Source of the DNA: Thiohalospira halophila DSM 15071
GTDB lineage: Bacteria; Pseudomonadota; Gammaproteobacteria; Thiohalospirales; Thiohalospiraceae
Length of the DNA: 64,000 nucleotides
Assembly (NCBI RefSeq): GCF_900112605.1
Contig: NZ_FOMJ01000006.1
Span: forward strand, 1-64,000
Reading direction: 5' to 3'
Made by a program: the position numbers and the translations under genes. Positions 59,889 to 64,000 of this stretch are shown here, piece by piece. Each line of letters begins with the position of its first letter. Within the stretch, counting starts at the first letter, position 1. Under the pieces are notes generated by a model. The model was not told the origin of the DNA and did not search any database. It saw only the letters and a program-made list of their open reading frames with translations.

Positions 59889-59961
59889 GGGGCCCGCCGG
59901 GCCCCGTATGCAGACAGGGCCCGCCACCGGAGCGAGGATTCGACTTCCGGTGGCGGGCCCT
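59889..59961. terminator. Two strong hairpins after ppa
   Basis: GGGGCCC-GCC-GGGCCCC (59889-59905) is followed by a 16-bp perfect stem (59916-59931 with 59946-59961, AGGGCCCGCCACCGGA) around a 14-nt loop. No T-run follows. The pair separates ppa from the convergent zinc-finger gene and probably acts as a bidirectional terminator or RNA stabiliser. Confidence 0.75.
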
Positions 59962-59985
59962 CTGCGTTCCGGCCCCCGGGGGGAT

Positions 59986-60387
59986 TCAGAGGTTGCCGGG
60001 GGCGCCGGCGCCCTCGTGATTGCGCTCGTACTCCGCCTGGTGCTCCAGGCAGCGGGTGGCGGTGGGCTGCGCCTTCAGGCGGGCTACCTCGATGGGCTCG
60101 TCACAGACCTGGCAGTGGCCGTAGCGCCCCTCACGGATCCGCTGCAGCGACGCCTCGATGGCCCGCATCTCCTCCACCTGCCGGTCGACGATCCCGTACT
60201 GGAGGTCGCTGAGCATGTCGGCTACCGACTCGTCCCCGGAGTCGTGGACGTTGCCGGCCAGGTCGCTGTAGTGCTCGTTCTCCATGCGCTGGAGCTCGTC
60301 GCGGATCTCGCCGCGCAGGTACTCGCGGCGATCGCGCAGCTGCTGCTCCAGCTCGCGGACCTGTTCGCTGGTGAGTTCTTCGGCCAT
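59986..60387 (-). CDS. TraR/DksA-family zinc-finger protein
   Basis: A 133-residue protein with a long helical N-terminus (LTSEQVRELEQQLRDRREYL and onward) and a zinc finger with CQVCDEPI and the second half CLEHQAEYER, which has one Cys and a His. It resembles the short DksA-like group (YbiI/DksA2 types). The imperfect C3H form may still bind zinc. The coiled-coil region includes DSGDESVADMLSDLQ. It is a separate copy from the gene near 49 kb. Confidence 0.85.
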   Translation of the reverse strand: MAEELTSEQVRELEQQLRDRREYLRGEIRDELQRMENEHYSDLAGNVHDSGDESVADMLSDLQYGIVDRQVEEMRAIEASLQRIREGRYGHCQVCDEPIEVARLKAQPTATRCLEHQAEYERNHEGAGAPGNL

Positions 60388-60459
60388 GGGTACTCCTGAC
60401 TGTGATAGCGGTGTTTCCGGCCACGTTGGGCCCGGCTGCGATTCGATTCAAGGGGCCGT

Positions 60460-60909
60460 TCAGGGGGAGGCGTAGCCATCCGTGTTGCGTTCGACCCAGT
60501 GCTCGCCGTCAGGACCCAGCTCCTTCTTCCAGAAGGGGGCGCGCGCCTTGAGGCCCTCGGTGATGTAGCGGCAGGCCTCCAGGGCGTCTCCCCGGTGCTC
60601 CGCCCAGGTGGCCACCAGGACGATGGGCTCCCCCGGCTCCAGCACGCCGCTGCGGTGGAGGACCAGGGCGTCCTGGATGGCCCAGCGCTCGGCGGCCTCG
60701 TCCCCGATGGCCCGGATCTGGCCCTCGGTCATGCCGGGGTAGTGCTCCAGGCTCATCCGGGTCACCGGCCGCCCCTCGTTGGCACCGCGCATGGTGCCGA
60801 CGAAGACCGCGGTGCCGCCGTAGCGACCGGCCAGGTCGGTCCGCCGGGCCTGGCGGGAGGAGAGCTCGCACCAGGGGTCGAAGGGGGCGTCGAGGATCAC
60901 GACCTCCAT
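60460..60909 (-). CDS. moaE: Molybdopterin synthase catalytic subunit MoaE
   Basis: A 149-residue protein that inserts sulfur into precursor Z with MoaD. It has GAFVGTMR-like [35 protein letters not shown], given by [32 protein letters not shown] and the C-terminal ARAPFWKKE with active-site lysines. It lies just after moaD on the same strand with a 4-nt gap. Confidence 0.95.
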   Translation of the reverse strand: MEVVILDAPFDPWCELSSRQARRTDLAGRYGGTAVFVGTMRGANEGRPVTRMSLEHYPGMTEGQIRAIGDEAAERWAIQDALVLHRSGVLEPGEPIVLVATWAEHRGDALEACRYITEGLKARAPFWKKELGPDGEHWVERNTDGYASP

Positions 60910-60913
60910 GGCG

Positions 60914-61141
60914 TCAGCCCCCCGTCACCGGCGGGAAGAAGGCCACCTCGTCGCCGTCGGCCACCGGGCTGTCCCAGTCGGCGTAGGCCATGTTCACCGC
61001 CGCCAGGGCATTCGCCGGCGGCTCGGCGCCCTCGGTGGCGGCGGCCCAGACGCCGGCGACGTCCGCCGCCCCGGAAACGACGGTCTGCTCCCGACCCTGC
61101 TGTTCGCGGAGGCTGGCAAAGAAGCGTACCTGGATACTCAT
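60914..61141 (-). CDS. moaD: Molybdopterin synthase sulfur-carrier subunit MoaD
   Basis: A 75-residue ubiquitin-like protein ending in the required Gly-Gly (FFPPVTGG), whose C-terminus carries the thiocarboxylate. The start [16 protein letters not shown] is typical. It is read with moaE and divergent from moaC. A long frame upstream is antisense to moaC. Confidence 0.94.
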   Translation of the reverse strand: MSIQVRFFASLREQQGREQTVVSGAADVAGVWAAATEGAEPPANALAAVNMAYADWDSPVADGDEVAFFPPVTGG

Positions 61142-61156
61142 GGCAACCTGCCGAGT

Positions 61157-61185
61157 TTGGACCCAATCCCGAGGCAGCCTATCAT
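61157..61185 (+). promoter_or_regulatory. Probable moaC promoter
   Basis: TATCAT (61180-61185) with TTGGAC (61157-61162) at 17-bp spacing lies 29 bp before moaC, in the gap divergent from moaD. The -10 fits the consensus at five of six bases. It is not known whether moaDE share control. Confidence 0.5.
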
Positions 61186-61213
61186 GGCCCCGCAGCCATC
61201 GGGAGCCCGTGTC

Positions 61214-61690
61214 ATGAGCGAACTCACCCATTTCAACGCCGCCGGCGAGGCCCACATGGTCGACGTGGGCGACAAGGCGGAGACCGAGCGCGTGGCCGTG
61301 GCCGAAGGCCGCATCCGCATGGCGGCGGAGACCCTGGAGCGGATCCGCGCCGGCGACCACGCCAAGGGCGACGTCCTGGGCATCGCCCGGGTGGCGGGGA
61401 TCATGGGCTCCAAGCGCACCGCCGACCTCATCCCGCTCTGCCATCCCCTCCCCCTTACCGCCCTGGAGGTGGACCTCACGCCGGAAGACGACCTGGCCGC
61501 CGTCCGCGTGGAGGCGACTGCTCGGACCACGGGGCGCACCGGCGTGGAGATGGAGGCGCTCACCGCCGTCCAGGTAGCCCTGCTCACCATCTACGACATG
61601 TGCAAGGCGGTGGACCGCGGCATGGTCATGGACGGCGTGCGACTGCTGGAGAAGCGCGGCGGCAAGTCGGGGACCTGGCGGGCGGAGTAG
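61214..61690 (+). CDS. moaC: Cyclic pyranopterin monophosphate synthase MoaC
   Basis: A 158-residue enzyme acting after MoaA. It has [48 protein letters not shown] (His and Cys near the active site), [20 protein letters not shown] and [10 protein letters not shown]. Start MSELTHF at 61214 gives a family-length product; a longer reading frame is antisense to moaD. moaA lies at 54.6 kb on the same strand. Confidence 0.96.
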   Translation: MSELTHFNAAGEAHMVDVGDKAETERVAVAEGRIRMAAETLERIRAGDHAKGDVLGIARVAGIMGSKRTADLIPLCHPLPLTALEVDLTPEDDLAAVRVEATARTTGRTGVEMEALTAVQVALLTIYDMCKAVDRGMVMDGVRLLEKRGGKSGTWRAE

Positions 61691-61717
61691 ACCCGACGCA
61701 GGAGGACAGTCGGGAGA

Positions 61718-61741
61718 TTCCCGGGAGGGGTGTTCCCGGGA
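61718..61741. repeat. Two TTCCCGGGA units after moaC
   Basis: The palindromic nonamer TTCCCGGGA occurs at 61718 and 61733, 15 bp apart, each followed by GG. They lie in the 355-nt gap after moaC and could pair with each other. Apart from these and the long palindrome at 61819-62000, nothing else convincing was seen in this gap. Confidence 0.6.
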
Positions 61742-61818
61742 GGAAGCGGTACCGGTTGCCGGACGCATGGGCTCCCACCGACCCGGAATGCTGACCGGAT
61801 GGGCCACCGATGGTCGTT

Positions 61819-62000
61819 AGAGGGTGGGGTGGCGGTAGCCGGACGTGTGTAACGCACCGAGCAGCGCAGCCCGAAAGGGAAAAGGAAGCGCGCTTGTCTG
61901 AGCGACAGCGAGTTTGCGCGCTTCCCCCTTTCGGGCGAGCCGCGCAGGGCACCCGAAGGGTGCGTTACCCCCTCGTCCGGCTGCCGGTACCCCACCCTCT
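61819..62000. repeat. 182-nt imperfect palindrome between moaC and the phosphatase-like gene
   Basis: The outer arms AGAGGGTGGGGT and ACCCCACCCTCT pair, and complementarity continues inward through CGGCAGCCGGAC-like blocks, GTAACGCACC/GGTGCGTTAC, CCCGAAAGGG/CCCTTTCGGG and GGAAGCGCGC/GCGCGCTTCC. The loop is TTGTCTGAGCGACAGCGAG. It would form a very long hairpin between convergent genes. It may be a mobile noncoding element; similar TCTGAGCG...AGCGAG pieces recur in proteobacterial intergenic DNA, as I recall. Confidence 0.8.
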
Positions 62001-62045
62001 CAACCACTGCAGTTGCCCGCACCGTATACCGCCTTCGTTTCGGCC

Positions 62046-62330
62046 CTACTCGCCCGGCGCGGTGGTCCCCTCGCTCCGGGCGAGCAGGCGCATGCCGCCG
62101 GCCAGGCCGTCGATGCGGCGGATGAGGCCGTCGCGGTCGGTCTCCGGCCAATGGAGGCAGCGGACCCCCTCGGGGGCCGGGTCATCGGCCTCCCCCAGCC
62201 GGATAACCAGGTCGAAGGGCGGCTCGCCCACCGGCTTCACCCACTCCGGCGCCCGCTCCCGCGCCAGGTCGGCGGCGACCTCGGCCGACTGGCCGAGAAA
62301 GAGCAGGCGGGCGCGGCGCTTGTAGCCCAT
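62046..62330 (-). CDS. Degenerate low-molecular-weight phosphatase/arsenate-reductase-fold protein
   Basis: A 94-residue protein resembling the LMW-PTP/ArsC fold: strand and loop RARLLFLGQSAEVAADLARE where active enzymes have CxxxxxR, and CLHWPETDRDGLIRRIDGLA near the C-terminus like the HWPxPDP region. The catalytic Cys and Arg of the P-loop are replaced, so it is probably inactive and may bind phosphate ligands or partners. GGGAGGAAGT precedes the ATG. It is short for the family (usually 130-160). Resemblance is by eye. Confidence 0.65.
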   Translation of the reverse strand: MGYKRRARLLFLGQSAEVAADLARERAPEWVKPVGEPPFDLVIRLGEADDPAPEGVRCLHWPETDRDGLIRRIDGLAGGMRLLARSEGTTAPGE

Positions 62331-62427
62331 ACTTCCTCCCGGGCGGGTTGAAATGCCGCCCCCTCGCTGCCATGCGGAGGGGACGGGCTGGCACGGCCCG
62401 CGAATGATACAACGAGGAGGAGCCACC

Positions 62428-62733
62428 ATGAGCATCAGCCAGGCAGACCTCGACGCCCGGGTCCGCGGCCGCGAGGCCGTCGACCGCAAGCTCCAGGAAC
62501 TCGGCATGAGCCGCGGCGTGACGATCGGCCGCGTGGACTGGCGGCCCAACCCGGAGCTGGAGACGCCGGAGAAGGCCGCCGACAGTTACTACATGACCGT
62601 GGCCTCCGACTCCAAGCAGGCCCACCACACCTTCTCCGCCGAGGAGCTGGCGAACCCCCACATCGACGAGGACAACGCCCTCCACGAGGCCATGGAGCAG
62701 ATCATCGCCGGGCTGGTCCCCGACATGACCTGA
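62428..62733 (+). CDS. 101-residue protein of unknown function
   Basis: A soluble, acidic protein with no recognised family. It starts MSISQADLDARVRGREAVDR after GAGGAGGAGCCACC, a strong ribosome site. Visible segments are GVTIGRVDWRPNPELETPEK and DSKQAHHTFSAEELANPHID, with two adjacent His residues, and a helical C-terminus. It lies 31 nt before mutH, so it may share its transcript. Composition suits a cytoplasmic protein. Confidence 0.72.
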   Translation: MSISQADLDARVRGREAVDRKLQELGMSRGVTIGRVDWRPNPELETPEKAADSYYMTVASDSKQAHHTFSAEELANPHIDEDNALHEAMEQIIAGLVPDMT

Positions 62734-62764
62734 GAGGGGACGCCGGGTGCGGTACCATGACCCC

Positions 62765-63430
62765 ATGGTGACCGCCCCCCGCGACGAGGAAGAGCTCCAC
62801 CACCGCGCCACGGCGCTGGCCGGGTCCACCCTGGGCGCCGTGGCGGGGCGGTGCGGGCTCGCCGTTCCGACGGACCTGCGCCGTTCCAAGGGCTGGGCGG
62901 GGCGGGTAATGGAGACCGCCCTGGGGGCCGACGGCGGCTCCCGGGCGGTTCACGACTTCGCCCACCTCGGGGTGGAGCTCAAGACCCTCCCCCTCCAGGG
63001 GCCCACCGAGCCCCGGGAGACCACCTACGTCTGCACCGCCGACCTGACCTCGCTGGGGGAGTCCTGGGAGGCCTCCTGGGTCGGCCGGAAGCTCGCCCGC
63101 GTGCTCTGGGTCCCGGTGGAGGGCGACCCGGCCATCCCGCCGGGGGAACGACGGGTGGGCACACCCTGGCTCTGGTCCCCCACGGCGGAGCAGACGGCCA
63201 CCCTGCGCTCGGACTGGGAGGCCTTCCGGGAGCGGCTGACCCTGGAGGGAGCGGCCGGGCTCACCGCCCACGCCGGGACCTGGCTCCAGGTCCGGCCCAA
63301 GGCCGCCCACGGCCGGGCGCGTACCGCCGCCTTCGACGCCGAGGGCCGCCGGATCACCGTCAACCCGCGCGGCTTCTACCTGCGGACCGCCTTCACCCGC
63401 GCCCTGCTCGCCGAGGCCTTCGGCGAGTAG
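62765..63430 (+). CDS. mutH: DNA mismatch repair endonuclease MutH
   Basis: A 221-residue restriction-like endonuclease that nicks the unmethylated strand at hemimethylated GATC under MutS/MutL. The catalytic D-(x)n-E-x-K motif is in HDFAHLGVELKTLPLQG, and KGWAGRVMETALGA and VLWVPVEGD are conserved. Start at the ATG at 62765 is favoured over a GTG six codons upstream. MutH implies Dam methylation. Downstream hemE is convergent. Confidence 0.93.
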   Translation: MVTAPRDEEELHHRATALAGSTLGAVAGRCGLAVPTDLRRSKGWAGRVMETALGADGGSRAVHDFAHLGVELKTLPLQGPTEPRETTYVCTADLTSLGESWEASWVGRKLARVLWVPVEGDPAIPPGERRVGTPWLWSPTAEQTATLRSDWEAFRERLTLEGAAGLTAHAGTWLQVRPKAAHGRARTAAFDAEGRRITVNPRGFYLRTAFTRALLAEAFGE

Positions 63431-63437
63431 GGCCCGC

Positions 63438-64000
63438 TCAGGTGTGGTAGGCCGGGGAGAGCTCGTGGACGGCGTCGATGAAGGCGCGGGCGTGCTCGGG
63501 GTCGACGTCGGGGGTGATCCCGTGGCCGAGGTTGAAGACGTGGCCGGAGCCACGACCGTAGCTCTCCAGGATGGTGGCCACCTCCTCGCGGATCCGCTCC
63601 GGGCGGGCGTGGAGCATCATGGGGTCCATGTTGCCCTGCAGCGCCACCCGGTCGCCCACCCGCGCCCGGGCATCGCCCAGGTCGGTGGTCCAGTCCAGTC
63701 CCAGGCAGTCGCAGCCGGTCTCCGCCATGGACTCCAGCCACTGGCCGCCGTTCTTGGTGAACAGCGTCACCGGCACCCGCCGGCCGTCGGCGTGGCGGTC
63801 CAGGCCGTTGATGATGCGCTGCATGTAGGCCAGCGAGAAGGTCCGGTAGTCCCGGGGGGTAAGCACGCCGCCCCAGGTATCGAAGATCATCACCGCCTGC
63901 GCCCCCGCCGCGATCTGGGCGTTGAGGTAGGCGGTGACGGAATCGGCGGTGACCGCCAGCAGGTGGTGGGCCAGCTCCGGGCGGTCGTAGATGAGGGTCT
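63438..64000 (-). CDS. hemE: Uroporphyrinogen decarboxylase HemE, C-terminal part
   Basis: The visible 187 residues are the C-terminal half of HemE, which converts uroporphyrinogen III to coproporphyrinogen III. Markers are [52 protein letters not shown] and the C-terminus VDAVHEL-like [12 protein letters not shown]. The gene continues past the window edge, so the N-terminus is missing. It is convergent with mutH. Confidence 0.95.
   Translation of the reverse strand, partial: TLIYDRPELAHHLLAVTADSVTAYLNAQIAAGAQAVMIFDTWGGVLTPRDYRTFSLAYMQRIINGLDRHADGRRVPVTLFTKNGGQWLESMAETGCDCLGLDWTTDLGDARARVGDRVALQGNMDPMMLHARPERIREEVATILESYGRGSGHVFNLGHGITPDVDPEHARAFIDAVHELSPAYHT

Noticed and set aside
59916-59961. 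A standard intrinsic terminator after ppa
   Set aside because: The stem is very strong but there is no T-run, so a classic terminator was not claimed; a bidirectional or stabilising role is kept as possible.
1-64000. tRNA, rRNA, insertion sequences and prophage genes
   Set aside because: None was recognised by eye on either strand; small RNAs cannot be excluded without a covariance search.

Overview
The window is very GC-rich, densely packed gammaproteobacterial chromosome. The gene content (cytoplasmic sulfite dehydrogenase SoeABC, cbb3 oxidase, late cobalamin synthesis with a B12-dependent ribonucleotide reductase, MutH, an LpoB-family lipoprotein, an acidic porin) suggests a sulfur-oxidising, probably halophilic relative of the Ectothiorhodospiraceae/Chromatiales, for example something Thiohalospira-like. 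The taxonomic guess is inference from gene content only. No rRNA, tRNA, CRISPR array, prophage or insertion sequence was recognised.

Layout. 1-7.3 kb: an Rpn-type nuclease gene beside dispersed palindromic repeats, a cobalamin operon (cbiB-cobD-btuF-thioredoxin), a DUF4160/DUF2442 pair, cobQ and a higBA toxin-antitoxin pair. 7.3-16.9 kb: a very large FAD/Fe-S dehydrogenase, a porin and ribF-ileS-lspA. 17-25.8 kb: cbb3 oxidase ccoNOQP and its assembly genes ccoGHIS, with an FNR/ANR-type box upstream. 25.8-31.6 kb: bioBFHCD preceded by a small membrane-protein gene and a BirA-like operator, with comF divergent. 31.6-42.7 kb: housekeeping, transport and envelope genes (TIGR04219 barrel, deaminase, MscS, K+/H+ antiporter, DUF3524 glycosyltransferase, lactate dehydrogenase, DUF389, an isolated Wzz-type gene, Ca2+/Na+ antiporter, pdxH, wrbA). 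42.8-46.2 kb: split class II ribonucleotide reductase nrdJa/nrdJb, with a long hairpin between the halves. 46.5-48.6 kb: hsp20-cbpA-hsp20 behind a sigma-32-like promoter. 48.6-49.6 kb: an unknown 147-aa gene behind an IscR type-1-like site, and a DksA-like zinc-finger gene. 49.7-55.6 kb: soeABC divergent from moaA across a near-perfect palindrome. 55.5-59.1 kb: four lipoprotein genes (LPP20, LpoB, COG3014, LPP20). 59.2-64 kb: ppa, another DksA-like gene, moaE-moaD divergent from moaC, a 182-nt imperfect palindrome, a phosphatase-fold pseudoenzyme candidate, a small orphan, mutH and the 3' part of hemE.

Functional links. The molybdenum-cofactor genes (moaA, moaC, moaD, moaE) can supply SoeA. 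Cobalamin synthesis and uptake supply NrdJ. SoeABC can feed electrons from sulfite to the quinone pool, and the cbb3 oxidase can end the respiratory chain under low oxygen. The least explained items are the lipoprotein cluster, the IscR-like site before the 147-aa gene, the soeA/moaA palindrome, the long hairpins at 43.9 and 61.9 kb, and the membrane protein placed under the probable biotin repressor site.
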